Of a stretch of DNA of 64,000 nucleotides, positions 28,086 to 37,479 are shown piece by piece. The stretch's first letter is position 1. Each line of letters starts with the position of its first letter. Origin of the DNA: Desulfatibacillum aliphaticivorans DSM 15576 (GTDB taxonomy: Bacteria > Desulfobacterota > Desulfobacteria > Desulfobacterales > Desulfatibacillaceae); assembly GCF_000429905.1 (NCBI RefSeq), contig NZ_AUCT01000024.1, positions 47,476 through 111,475 on the forward strand, given 5' to 3'. The position numbers and the translations under genes were made by a program. The notes beneath the pieces were generated by a model. The model did not search any database, was not told the origin of the DNA, and worked only from the letters and a program-made list of their open reading frames with translations.

Positions 28086-29972
28086 CTAAAACAAGGTGTA
28101 GTCCCCCGCTCCTTTGACCATACGGGTTTTGGGCAGCCCGGGCATGGGCTCAAACAGCGCTCTATGCAGCTCGCTTTGATCCACCTTGTATATGCAAATG
28201 GAGTAGGCGGCCACGGCGTCGGGGCGGCGCTGGCCCAGGACGTGGCAAAGCCTGGCGAACCGGGCTCGTCGGAACTTGGAGATGATTTCCGCCTGCACCG
28301 GGCTTGGGTCAGATTTTTTCCCCAGACCCAGGTCATGGACCAGTTGATTGAATTCCTGATACTTGGCTTCAAAAGGCCGGCTATACGGCCCCAACGCGCC
28401 GGTGTACACTTGCTTTAAATAGGTTGCGCTGATGCAATACCAGCCCGGCTTCAAGGCCGGAATTCCCGGCTTATCCAGGTTCATGGGGGCGATTTTTTCG
28501 GCGTGAACGCCAAAGTGCTCGGGCAGTGCGGTTCCGAAATAGGAAAGGTAAACCGGAAGATCGTCCGTCTTCTGGTCCTGCCACTCCTTTAATGCCGGAA
28601 GGTCCTGGCCCCAATCCAGGGAACTGTCCACAAGGCGTTCATAGCCCCGCCCGGGTCCGCCTGAAATCCCATTGAAAAAAGAAAGGTAATGGGGCCAGAT
28701 CCATAAAGACTGCGCAATTAGGATGAGCAGACATGCCGGGGCGGCGATGCGGAGCCGCGGCCGATCCCCCCAATAATGAATCAGAGCGCCCGCCAATATG
28801 AACACGGCCGGGTACATTGGCAGCAAATAGCGGTGGCCGATGTTAACGCCCACGCTCATTGCCATGGCCATGTATACCAACACGAACACCCACAAGGGAC
28901 GGGCCTGGAAGGCCTTGGAATCCCGGCGATGCAAAAAAAGAGCGCCGGCCGCCAGGGCCGCAATCAGGATAATGGGTTCAGGGGTTTTTACGGCCATGCA
29001 AAAGGGGAAAAAAAGCACCCATCCGGTGATGGAATAGGCGCCGTTCATGAACCCGTCGCGCAGGGACAGCTTGTGGAAAACGTCCCACAGCCCCATGATG
29101 AAAGATTCCGGGAAAAATTTGGTTTTGATCAATAAAGCCCATATTCCGGAAACCGAGGAGCCTGCGGCCAGGGAAAGGCCGCCCTCCGGCGCGGCGTAAA
29201 AGCGAAATCCGTACAGCGCCCAAACCGTAGAGATCGCCAGGGCCAGGGCGAAGGCCATCCAGGGCAGGCATTTTGCCATATCCCCTCTTTTACGCCCTTT
29301 CCCGGCCCAATGCATGATCATCAGCACGGCGGCGACCGGAAAAATTATCAGGAAAGACAGTTTGGAAGCCATGAGGCCTCCTAAAGCCAGCCCAGCCAGT
29401 ACGGAAGACAAAAGTCCCGGTCTGGCCAGGAGCTTTTGCAGGGCCCCCAAGCTCAGCATGAAGAAAAGAGCTGCAGCCAGGTCCGAGGTCGCCAGCCGGG
29501 CGTGGGCCAGCATGGTGGGGGAGAAGCAATATAGCGCCAGGGAGAACAATCCGGCCTTGACGCCGAACAAGTTCCGGGACCACAAAAACACCGCGTATCC
29601 CAAACACATGGAAAGCAGCATGATCATGAGCCTGGCCCGAAAAAGCATTTGATCCGTGGGATTGGCCGGGTTGTATAAAAAATCCGTAAATACATCCTCC
29701 GACAGCGGATCGGGCGGCGATAGATCCATGAACAACAGAGGCAAGGCTGCAAGGCCTTTGGGCAGGGCGCCGCTCACCGGGTCGCCCCGGTGATCCTGCT
29801 GGGTCCAGTTGGAGAATCCGGCGGTAATGTGGACAATTTCGTCATAGGTGTTACTTTTACGTATTGCGGAGGACGCCCCGAGCAGAAAATGGACCGCCAG
29901 AAGCGTGAAAACCAAGGTTGGGACCGTATATTTTGAAAGACCACCCTGATTGGTGAAGCCAAAGGTTTTCAC
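28086..29972 (-). CDS. GT-C-fold membrane glycosyltransferase, PMT/ArnT-like
   Basis: A 628-residue polytopic membrane protein with around ten hydrophobic segments. After the first segment comes SNTYDEIVHITAGFSNW, the Asp-Glu loop of dolichyl/undecaprenyl-phosphate-sugar dependent glycosyltransferases. LPKGLAALPLLF and MLAHARLATSDLAAALFF follow in family order, and the final ~170 residues form a soluble domain. Such enzymes move a lipid-linked sugar to protein, lipid A or glycan outside the membrane; the acceptor is unknown. The start appears to be GTG at 29972 with GAGG four bases ahead. It converges on the SGNH-like gene with a 5-base gap. Confidence 0.82.
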   Translation of the reverse strand: MKTFGFTNQGGLSKYTVPTLVFTLLAVHFLLGASSAIRKSNTYDEIVHITAGFSNWTQQDHRGDPVSGALPKGLAALPLLFMDLSPPDPLSEDVFTDFLYNPANPTDQMLFRARLMIMLLSMCLGYAVFLWSRNLFGVKAGLFSLALYCFSPTMLAHARLATSDLAAALFFMLSLGALQKLLARPGLLSSVLAGLALGGLMASKLSFLIIFPVAAVLMIMHWAGKGRKRGDMAKCLPWMAFALALAISTVWALYGFRFYAAPEGGLSLAAGSSVSGIWALLIKTKFFPESFIMGLWDVFHKLSLRDGFMNGAYSITGWVLFFPFCMAVKTPEPIILIAALAAGALFLHRRDSKAFQARPLWVFVLVYMAMAMSVGVNIGHRYLLPMYPAVFILAGALIHYWGDRPRLRIAAPACLLILIAQSLWIWPHYLSFFNGISGGPGRGYERLVDSSLDWGQDLPALKEWQDQKTDDLPVYLSYFGTALPEHFGVHAEKIAPMNLDKPGIPALKPGWYCISATYLKQVYTGALGPYSRPFEAKYQEFNQLVHDLGLGKKSDPSPVQAEIISKFRRARFARLCHVLGQRRPDAVAAYSICIYKVDQSELHRALFEPMPGLPKTRMVKGAGDYTLF

Positions 29973-30032
29973 GGCGCCTCGTTTTGGGGTATCATGGATG
30001 TTTGAATTCGAGTTAAAACTTGGGAATAGTCC

Positions 30033-30061
30033 TTGACGGAATCAGACAAATAGCTTTATCA
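30033..30061 (+). promoter_or_regulatory. Candidate sigma-70 promoter for panC (and perhaps metK)
   Basis: TTGACG (30033-30038), 17-base spacer, TTATCA (30056-30061). It lies ~180 bases before the panC start with no gene between. Confidence 0.55.
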
Positions 30062-30240
30062 GAGAAAAAAGGCAAGGTTTACCGGGAGACTGCCGCCCAG
30101 GCTCCTTTTCAGGCCCCGGAGGCGCCGTTGGTTTGTGACATTTCTTTTACGCCCCGCCCCGGAGGGCTTATTGACTTTTACCCTATGATGCCATAGCGTA
30201 TTTTTTTCTTAGCAACCTCAATTTTTTTCGGAGGAGTCCT

Positions 30241-31086
30241 TTGGAAATCATTTCGGACAAAGCGGCCATGGCCGCCCGTAGTGAAGCTGTCAGGCGGGAA
30301 GGAAAGACCATAGCCTTTGTCCCCACCATGGGCTATTTGCACGAGGGGCATTTGTCCTTGTTAAAAAAAGGGAGAAGCCTCTGCGATTATCTTGTACTCA
30401 GCATTTTTGTGAATCCCACCCAATTCGGCCCCAACGAAGACCTGGACGCCTACCCCAGGGACGAGGAGCGGGACCAAAAGGTCGCCCGGGAAGCCGGGGT
30501 GGACGCCATATTCATGCCCAATAACGAAATGATGTACGGCCCCAATTACCAAACTTACGTGGCCCTGGAAAAGCTGCCTAATCATTTATGCGGCCTGTCC
30601 CGGCCCGTGCATTTTCGCGGGGTCGCCACCGTGGTGACCAAGCTGTTCAACATTGTCCGGCCTCATACGGCGATTTTCGGCGAAAAAGACTTTCAGCAGC
30701 TTGCGGTCATCCGCCAGATGGTCAAGGACCTGGACTTCGGCATAGAGATCATAGGCGGTCCAACAGTCCGCGAGCCGGACGGCCTGGCCATGAGTTCCAG
30801 GAACGCCTACTTGACGCCCGAACAGAGAAAAGACGCCCCGGCCTTATACAAGTCTCTCAACCAGGCCCAGGAGATGGTCTCGGCGGGGGAAAAAAGCGCC
30901 GCGGTCATTCTTGAAAAAGCCTCGGAAACTATTTTAGCCGTTCCAGGCGCTGAAATCGATTATGCAAAATTGTGCGATCCAGCAACCCTGGACGACGTGG
31001 AAGCCATTGCCGGACCGACCTTGATGGCCCTGGCGGTCAAGATCGGGTCAACCCGGCTTATAGACAATAAAGTGCTTGAACCCTAG
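30241..31086 (+). CDS. panC: Pantothenate synthetase (TTG start)
   Basis: A 281-residue ligase that joins pantoate and beta-alanine with ATP in coenzyme A synthesis. It has the HIGH-type motif in FVPTMGYLHEGHLSLL (residues 23-38), SIFVNPTQFGPNEDL (~58), FGEKDFQQLAVIRQMV (~147), and the KMSKS-like loop LAMSSRNAYL (~182). Length is typical. Translation starts at TTG 30241 behind GGAGGAG, a less common start but well placed. metK follows 75 bases later. Confidence 0.95.
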   Translation: MEIISDKAAMAARSEAVRREGKTIAFVPTMGYLHEGHLSLLKKGRSLCDYLVLSIFVNPTQFGPNEDLDAYPRDEERDQKVAREAGVDAIFMPNNEMMYGPNYQTYVALEKLPNHLCGLSRPVHFRGVATVVTKLFNIVRPHTAIFGEKDFQQLAVIRQMVKDLDFGIEIIGGPTVREPDGLAMSSRNAYLTPEQRKDAPALYKSLNQAQEMVSAGEKSAAVILEKASETILAVPGAEIDYAKLCDPATLDDVEAIAGPTLMALAVKIGSTRLIDNKVLEP

Positions 31087-31161
31087 TTCCTTATTCTTTT
31101 TAAACACAAGTACGCTTTTCCAAACGGAGAGGGTCTAAATAACACAGAAGGGAGCCGTTTT

Positions 31162-32331
31162 ATGAGCGACAACAAATTTTTCTTCACCTCGGAATCCGTG
31201 ACAGAAGGACATCCTGACAAAGTGGCTGACGCCATTTCCGACAACATCCTGGACGGCATCATGGCCCAGGACAAAAACTGCCGGGTGGCTTGCGAAACCC
31301 TGGTGACCACGGGCCTGGCCTTTATCGCCGGGGAAATCACCACAAGCTGCTACGTGGACATCCCTGACATCGTCCGGAACACCATCAAGGAAATCGGCTA
31401 TCACTCCTCCCAGATGGGCTTTGACTGGCAGACCTGCTCGGTGCTCACCAGCATCGACCGCCAGTCCGAGGACATAGCCCTGGGCGTGGACGAGCAGACC
31501 GCGCAGTTCAAGGAGCAGGGCGCCGGCGACCAGGGGCTGATGTTCGGCTACGCCACGGACGAAACCCCGGAACTCATGCCCATGCCCATCACCTACGCCC
31601 ATAAGCTGACCAAGCGTCTTGCCAAGGTGAGGAAAAACGGCGCCCTGGACTTCCTCCGGCCCGACGGAAAAAGCCAGGTGACCATCGAGTACGAGAACGG
31701 CCAGCCCAAACGGGTGGACACCATCGTTATCGCGGCCCAGCACAAGCCGGACGTGACCACCTCCCAACTGCAGGAAGCGGTCATAGAAGAAGTCATCAAA
31801 AAGGTGATCCCCGCGGAAATGATCGACGGCGACACCCGGTACTTCATCAACGCCACAGGCCGGTTCGTCATAGGCGGCCCCATGGGCGACTGCGGCCTCA
31901 CCGGCCGGAAGATCATCGTGGACACCTACGGCGGCCAAGGCAGCCACGGCGGCGGATGCTTCTCGGGCAAGGACCCCTCCAAGGTGGACCGGAGCGCCTC
32001 CTACATGGGACGCCATATCGCCAAGAACATCGTGGCCGCAGGCCTGGCCAAAAAATGCGAGGTCCAGGTGGCCTACGCCATCGGCGTGCCCCAGCCCGTC
32101 TCCGTCATGGTGGACCCCATGGGTACGGGCGTGGTTCCCAAGGATAAAATGCGGGACATCATCCTGGACGTCTTTGACCTGCGCCCCAGGGCCATCATCG
32201 AGTACCTGGACCTGCTCAGGCCCATTTACCGCAAGACCGCCGCCTACGGCCACTTCGGCCGCGAAGACAGCGATTTTACCTGGGAAGCGACCAACAAGGC
32301 CGACGAAATCCGCGCTAAAGCCGGATTATAG
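31162..32331 (+). CDS. metK: S-adenosylmethionine synthetase
   Basis: A 389-residue enzyme that makes AdoMet from methionine and ATP. It has the family motifs ESVTEGHPDKVADAISD (residues 11-27), GAGDQGLMFGYATDE (~117), and the phosphate-binding GRFVIGGPMGDCGLTGRK (~233) followed by DTYGG. Agreement is full length, with GAAGGGAG upstream of ATG 31162. It provides AdoMet for, among others, the radical-SAM enzyme RimO in this window. The leader is only 75 bases, and no SAM riboswitch is evident. Confidence 0.97.
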   Translation: MSDNKFFFTSESVTEGHPDKVADAISDNILDGIMAQDKNCRVACETLVTTGLAFIAGEITTSCYVDIPDIVRNTIKEIGYHSSQMGFDWQTCSVLTSIDRQSEDIALGVDEQTAQFKEQGAGDQGLMFGYATDETPELMPMPITYAHKLTKRLAKVRKNGALDFLRPDGKSQVTIEYENGQPKRVDTIVIAAQHKPDVTTSQLQEAVIEEVIKKVIPAEMIDGDTRYFINATGRFVIGGPMGDCGLTGRKIIVDTYGGQGSHGGGCFSGKDPSKVDRSASYMGRHIAKNIVAAGLAKKCEVQVAYAIGVPQPVSVMVDPMGTGVVPKDKMRDIILDVFDLRPRAIIEYLDLLRPIYRKTAAYGHFGREDSDFTWEATNKADEIRAKAGL

Positions 32332-32394
32332 AAAGAAGACCAAGGCGAGCCAGCCTGATCGCGCGCGTCTACAATATCAAAATAGTTAAACAAA

Positions 32395-32431
32395 GCCGCC
32401 TGTCCCGCCATCACGGGCAGGCGGCTTTTTT
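32395..32431 (+). terminator. Terminator after metK
   Basis: GCCGCCTG (32395-32402) pairs with CAGGCGGC (32418-32425), with an additional inner CCCG/CGGG pairing, and TTTTTT follows. Confidence 0.92.
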
Positions 32432-32446
32432 GTTGACAGGGTTCCC

Positions 32447-34105
32447 ATGCTCAATAGCGCTGAATTCATCGTCCCAGCCGTATTCCTGTTTTTCGCTATC
32501 ATGCTTGTGCCGCGCGTGAGGGTCTGGCTTCGCTTGAAAAGCCTCCGGTTTAGGAAGGGAGGCGTTTTTTTCATGGAAAGAGGCCAGGGCGCCGCAACGT
32601 TCAGGCCGATCTTTGAAGAAGCCGAACGCGCCATGGAAGCCCTGGGCTTTGAGCATTGCTGCACCTCCACCGTCACCCCCTTGTGGACAAGCGAGCCGCC
32701 CAAACAGATCATGGCATTCGCCCATAAACAAGCCATGGCATTCGCTATAGTCCTGCCCCCAACCATCCCCAACGGCAAGGTTCCCTTTGAGGTCCACTTT
32801 CAGACCCTATTCGACGACGGGACGGTTCTCTCCACCGTGGACGGAATCTCCCTGTCTATCCCGGCCTATCCCGACTGGTTCAAACTGGAGGATCACGGTT
32901 TGGGGGATTATACCAAGCAGTGGGAGGCCCACCAGAAATCCTGCGAGGCGAAGGAGTCCAGGCCTCTGCCTGCAACCATTGAGAACTATATGGAGCTGGA
33001 AAGGCGTTTTGGTTCGGAGACCATCCCCAACATGGAAGCCAGGGGAGATCTGATCCATGCGGACGAACCTTTTCAATGGCGGCTTACTTTTTCCAAGGCC
33101 TGGGCCTTAAGCATGCAAATGATCAAAGGCGAGCAAAATATGATGGCTCAGGCGCAAAAGGTTGCGGCGCCGCAAACCCGGTTCAGCGGCAACGCCCTGA
33201 TGGCGGCGGAAATCGCAGCGTACGACCGCCATCAAAAGGCCGAGGAATTTTTCTCTTCCGGAAGCCAGGGAAAAATCGGCCGGTTTATACTAAGCGCCGC
33301 GGCCTTTGTTGCGGCCTTTACCTGGCTATGGTCTTTTGAAAACGCGTTGTTGCTGCTGCTGGTCATATTTATACACGAGATCGGGCATTACCTGGCCATG
33401 GGCCTGTTCGGATATAAGAACCGGCAGGTGTTTTTCGTTCCGTTTTTAGGCGCGGCCACAATGGGGGCGAAGGACGACGCAACAATTATGCAAAGGGTTT
33501 GGGTGTTACTGGGCGGACCGGCGCCCGGACTGCTTCTGGGCGTAATCTGCATGCTCTTATTCTTCCATACGCACAATGATTTTATGCTCATGCTGGGAGC
33601 GATGTTTTTAGTCATTAACTATTTGAACCTGTTGCCTATCACTCCTTTTGACGGAGGAAAAATTCTGGATGCGTTGTTTTTCGATCGTTTTCCCAGGGCC
33701 CAGTTTTTCTTCTTCCTGGGAAGCATTTTCATTCTGGCAAGCTGTGGGCTGTTATTGTCGGAGCCTATTTTACTGTTCATTGCAGTCATTTTTTCATTCG
33801 GGATCAAGGCCAAATGGCGTGAAGGCTCGCTGGCTAAAAAAGCCATGGCGGCCCTGCCCCCCAAGGCGGGAGAAGCCATTACCAAAAAGGTCGTCTTCAA
33901 GACGCTGCAGGAAGATGCTGTTGGAAACGGGCCTTACTCCCAAAGGCTGCGGCTTGCCAATACCCTGATCAAATTGCTTGGAGCGCCCAAACCCACCCAA
34001 TTGGAACTGATAAAAGGCGCTTTGATCTATGTGGGAGTTTTAATTCTTCCCTTGATCATTGTGCTCCTTTTTTTTCTGCAAAATGCTAACATCGCCACCC
34101 CCTAA
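32447..34105 (+). CDS. Site-2 protease-like (M50 family) membrane metalloprotease
   Basis: A 552-residue membrane protein. The zinc motif IFIHEIGHYLAMGLFG lies near residue 308, and the second metal site NLLPITPFDGGKILD is near 395, both inside hydrophobic segments as in site-2 proteases, which cut membrane-bound substrates. A soluble region of ~220 residues (about 45-270) without a recognised domain precedes the first core helix, and one hydrophobic segment is at the N-terminus. The C-terminal helix ends the protein. The start ATG 32447 has only CAGGG ahead and follows the metK terminator closely. No sigma or anti-sigma factor gene is adjacent, so the substrate is unknown. Confidence 0.82.
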   Translation: MLNSAEFIVPAVFLFFAIMLVPRVRVWLRLKSLRFRKGGVFFMERGQGAATFRPIFEEAERAMEALGFEHCCTSTVTPLWTSEPPKQIMAFAHKQAMAFAIVLPPTIPNGKVPFEVHFQTLFDDGTVLSTVDGISLSIPAYPDWFKLEDHGLGDYTKQWEAHQKSCEAKESRPLPATIENYMELERRFGSETIPNMEARGDLIHADEPFQWRLTFSKAWALSMQMIKGEQNMMAQAQKVAAPQTRFSGNALMAAEIAAYDRHQKAEEFFSSGSQGKIGRFILSAAAFVAAFTWLWSFENALLLLLVIFIHEIGHYLAMGLFGYKNRQVFFVPFLGAATMGAKDDATIMQRVWVLLGGPAPGLLLGVICMLLFFHTHNDFMLMLGAMFLVINYLNLLPITPFDGGKILDALFFDRFPRAQFFFFLGSIFILASCGLLLSEPILLFIAVIFSFGIKAKWREGSLAKKAMAALPPKAGEAITKKVVFKTLQEDAVGNGPYSQRLRLANTLIKLLGAPKPTQLELIKGALIYVGVLILPLIIVLLFFLQNANIATP

Positions 34106-34208
34106 TTCCATTGAAACAGGGAGTGCACGGGGTTCTTGACTGATTTTTTCGGCATATTCATGCTGGAGGGCGGGCTTTTTGGGGATCTTTCACCGCATTC
34201 TTTGCTTC

Positions 34209-34237
34209 TTGACTTGGGAATTTACCTGGTATATACC
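34209..34237 (+). promoter_or_regulatory. Candidate sigma-70 promoter for the cohesin/dockerin operon
   Basis: TTGACT (34209-34214), 17-base spacer, TATACC (34232-34237). It predicts a leader of roughly 340 bases before the ATG at 34581. Confidence 0.5.
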
Positions 34238-34287
34238 TTCCACACAACAGTACTTCAAATGGATAATAGCGCTGATTCATGTTAAAA

Positions 34288-34317
34288 ATACCAATAACTG
34301 GCCTTGAATATTGGTAT
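34288..34317 (+). promoter_or_regulatory. Perfect inverted repeat in the predicted leader
   Basis: ATACCAATA (34288-34296) and TATTGGTAT (34309-34317) are exact complements with a 12-nt loop. It could be a protein-binding site or a leader hairpin. Confidence 0.5.
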
Positions 34318-34580
34318 CACCATGAACAACCCATGTAAGCAGCTTTCAATCTCTTATCCCAAAAACGTCTACATTCACTTTGTTTTTGCTTTAGTCTGCG
34401 TCGCCGAAATTCCCGTGGACCTGGGTTAAGCCGGGCGGGCGGCGTTTTGTTGCAGCTTTATTTCTTTGTTTAGCCATCCGTCTCTATTCATCAGCCATGT
34501 TGAACGATGGGCTGGGCGGCCTGACGCGGGTCTGTACACACAGGCGCCGCTTAACACATCATCTTTTTCAGGAGGGGAAC

Positions 34581-37406
34581 ATGAGAAGAGGTTTCGGATT
34601 TGTTTGCAACACAATTGCGCTCTGCATTTGCCTGCTTGCATTTGGAGGCGGGACGGCCGGGGCGCTGGATTTCAGCCACACCATGTATTTGGATTCAGGT
34701 TATGATGAAATGAATCTTCAAGGCATAAGCGACGCGGGTCTTATAGTGGGTTTCACGGAAGTTGGAGCCATAACCATTGATAATAACGTGATCAGCGCCT
34801 TTTCCCTGGACGGCCTGGCGGACCAGGCTTCCACCAGCCCCATGGACATCAGCAGCGACGGAACCTATATTGCGGGCTATTACGTGGACAGCAACACAGA
34901 CCCTGATTTCGAGTATGGTTTTGTCCAGAACACTAACGGTCCCACGAATCAGACGGTTTCCTATGACGGTAAACGAACAATTATCAACGGCGTTAATGCT
35001 GACGGTCATTGCGTCGGCGTGACCATCCCCATCACCGGAACCGAACTAGTTTCAGCAAGCACGGTTTTTGAAAGTTTTTATTGGGACGGAACAAATTTTG
35101 TGGATATCGCCTTTCCCAATGATTACGATCGCGTAGTTATTCAGACCATCGCCTATGACATCAACGACGTAGGATTTGTTGTCGGCGCTTACCTGGACGG
35201 AGACGGCTGGCATGGATTTGCAGCCAACATCATCGACGACACGGAAGACCCCAATTATCCGATAGAATACATTGACACCATGAATGTTGAAATCGGCGGA
35301 GTTTCCCACGAAACCTGGTTCACCGGAGTCAATAGCAGTGTGGACGTAACAGCCTTCATTCTTGGCGAGGACAACGAATGCGGAGGGCTGGAGCATGTCG
35401 CCCAGTATATGAGCGGCACAATGACGGGAGTTTACGAAAGAAACCTGTTGGGCGTGGTGGCAATTTCGTCAGGACAAAGTTTTGGCATCATTGAATTAGG
35501 CAAGGAAACCCGCATCGGCGCCATTAACAACAACAGGGAGTTTGTTTGGGGCTCGGCGGAAGGCGGCGGCCGCGTGGGAATTATGAGCACTGCGGATTTC
35601 ACGCAGGGCGAGGATAATCCGGCTCAGGCTGACAATTCTCCGGACCGCAGCAGCTATGCGATTGCCGAGTATTCCACTTCCAACGTCATACCGGGGGAAA
35701 GTGATACCACCTACCCTTTCATGCCCATGGAAATTAATAATCAGGGCATTGTTGTTGGAGCGATGGCCGATCCGGTCTCCTCCACCCATTACACCAAGCC
35801 TTTTTATTGGGACGGCGGCGAATCCGCCCACCTGCTTTCCGAATACGGCGCGGCTACGGACATCAACGACAGCGGCATCCTGGCTGGCATGGTTGTGGCG
35901 GATAATTTGGACAATCCGGCAAGCCGGTCCTACGTACCGTTCTCGGGTCCAATCACCGGCTCCATGGCAATGGAGTTCGGCCCGGACTCCATTTTTGGAA
36001 TCTTTGGAAATCCATATTATCCCTACACCAGGGTTTTGATCAACAACCAGGGGGAAATAGCGTCCAACGCCAACAAGCCGGCGGGAGCATGGGAAAGGGG
36101 AAACATAACCGGAACCATTGCCGGATTTAACAGCTATTATTATAATTCCACCAGCGACATGAATGACTACGGCCAGACAGTAAGCCTGGGCTATGCATTA
36201 CCCTCATTCAGCGCAAAAGGAGTGCTGTGGGACAAGGACGATCCTCCCGCTCAGGATCTCAATTACCCTGGTTTTACATGCGCTCCCAGGGGGATTAATA
36301 ACAGCGGACTTATCTGCGGCACGGCACTTAAGGGAGGGATGGTCTGTACCAGCTCCCAGGCTTTCGCCGTCGAACTAGGAGGGTCCCCGTTCCTGCTTGA
36401 TCCGCCGGCTGGTTATGAATACGCCGTGGCAACGGATGTGAACGACGGCGGCGAAATTGTCGGCTTCGGTTACAATGATTACAACTATGAAAACTGGGTC
36501 CTCTTGCTTTGGCAAAGAGAAGAAGGGATGTACGGGGCCCCCATCAACCTGTCCGAAAAACTGGGCGGAGAGTACACTTTCGTCCCCATGGCGTTTTGCC
36601 CGCTTCAAAAGGAAGAGGTGCTGACCACCACGGAACTGCTTCTGGCGCAAATGGAGTCGGATTTCTCAGGTTTAGCGACAGGCGGATTTCAGCCTAAAAT
36701 TAATGATTTGGGTCAAATAGCCACTATCGCATACAAAACCACAGGCGAGGTAGTGGGCGTGGTCATTTCTCCTGAAGACGGCTGTGTGGAAGACGACGAG
36801 GGAGTACTGGACGTCATCGGCCAGTCCTATTGTATGGGCGGAACCGTAGATGTTCCTATAAGGATTCGGGGCGCCCTCAATAATGTGAGCGCCATGGGAT
36901 TTGAAGTCGCCTTCGATCCTGAAATCCTCCAGTTTGACTCCGTAATCACCGGAGTGCTTGGCATGGAAAGCGGCGTGCTGGACCAGTTCACATACTGGGA
37001 CGCTAACCTGGCGGCCGAAGGCGTGGTTCGCATCGGCGCTTACGATACAACCCCGGGCGTTGCGATCGATTACGAGGGCATCCTGGCCTACGTCAGGTTT
37101 ACTCCCATCGTCGCTCAGGAAACCCAGGTGAGCCTCCAAAACCTTGTTGACGATATAGCCACATGGGACGCATCCCCCGGATGTTTGACCCGTGCCGACG
37201 GCGACATCAACCTGGACGGGGATGTGACTCCCTCCGACGCATTATGCGCCTTGGAAAAAGCATCCTTAAGCTGCGACACCGCCTGCGGCCCCTGTGAATC
37301 CACGCCCTGCGACGTAAACATGGACTGCGATTGCACAGCCGCCGACAGCCAGTGCATCTTGAACAGATACCTGGAACTGGAAAGCTGTCTGGATGATCTG
37401 CTCTAA
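34581..37406 (+). CDS. Exported HAF-repeat protein with C-terminal cohesin and dockerin domains
   Basis: A 941-residue secreted protein. A signal peptide (about 1-27, CLLAFGGGTAGA) is followed by roughly 700 residues of HAF-type repeats with the pattern DINDxGxVVGA (for example DINDVGFVVGAYLDG, INNQGIVVGAMADP, DVNDGGEIVGFGYND), likely a beta-propeller-like surface domain. A cohesin-like domain follows (about 733-868: MGFEVAFDPEILQFDSV). Last is a dockerin type I-like pair of calcium loops (DINLDGDVTPSDALCALE and DVNMDCDCTAADSQCIL, ~875-935), joined by a Cys-rich linker. Cohesins bind dockerins, so this protein can in principle self-associate or bind the next two cohesin proteins. AGGAGGGG precedes ATG 34581. 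Confidence 0.82.
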   Translation: MRRGFGFVCNTIALCICLLAFGGGTAGALDFSHTMYLDSGYDEMNLQGISDAGLIVGFTEVGAITIDNNVISAFSLDGLADQASTSPMDISSDGTYIAGYYVDSNTDPDFEYGFVQNTNGPTNQTVSYDGKRTIINGVNADGHCVGVTIPITGTELVSASTVFESFYWDGTNFVDIAFPNDYDRVVIQTIAYDINDVGFVVGAYLDGDGWHGFAANIIDDTEDPNYPIEYIDTMNVEIGGVSHETWFTGVNSSVDVTAFILGEDNECGGLEHVAQYMSGTMTGVYERNLLGVVAISSGQSFGIIELGKETRIGAINNNREFVWGSAEGGGRVGIMSTADFTQGEDNPAQADNSPDRSSYAIAEYSTSNVIPGESDTTYPFMPMEINNQGIVVGAMADPVSSTHYTKPFYWDGGESAHLLSEYGAATDINDSGILAGMVVADNLDNPASRSYVPFSGPITGSMAMEFGPDSIFGIFGNPYYPYTRVLINNQGEIASNANKPAGAWERGNITGTIAGFNSYYYNSTSDMNDYGQTVSLGYALPSFSAKGVLWDKDDPPAQDLNYPGFTCAPRGINNSGLICGTALKGGMVCTSSQAFAVELGGSPFLLDPPAGYEYAVATDVNDGGEIVGFGYNDYNYENWVLLLWQREEGMYGAPINLSEKLGGEYTFVPMAFCPLQKEEVLTTTELLLAQMESDFSGLATGGFQPKINDLGQIATIAYKTTGEVVGVVISPEDGCVEDDEGVLDVIGQSYCMGGTVDVPIRIRGALNNVSAMGFEVAFDPEILQFDSVITGVLGMESGVLDQFTYWDANLAAEGVVRIGAYDTTPGVAIDYEGILAYVRFTPIVAQETQVSLQNLVDDIATWDASPGCLTRADGDINLDGDVTPSDALCALEKASLSCDTACGPCESTPCDVNMDCDCTAADSQCILNRYLELESCLDDLL

Positions 37407-37427
37407 TAAAGAATACTCTTGATCACC

Positions 37428-37459
37428 GTGCGGAAGGGTCCTGCCGGGCCCTTCCGCAC
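37428..37459 (+). other. Intercistronic hairpin after the dockerin protein gene
   Basis: GTGCGGAAGGG (37428-37438) pairs perfectly with CCCTTCCGCAC (37449-37459), 11 bp. There is no U-run, so it may give partial termination or protect the upstream mRNA, lowering expression of the downstream cohesin genes. Confidence 0.65.
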
Positions 37460-37479
37460 GGCCCTTTCAGGGGGTGTGA

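Larger units (their letters stand above)
34106..34580. other. 475-bp non-coding region ahead of the cohesin/dockerin genes
   Basis: No supported gene. It contains a candidate promoter at 34209-34237 and an exact inverted repeat at 34288-34317 (annotated separately). The remainder shows nothing recognisable. Confidence 0.6.

Noticed and set aside
31087..31161. SAM riboswitch upstream of metK
   Set aside because: The gap is only 75 bases and shows none of the conserved SAM riboswitch helices.
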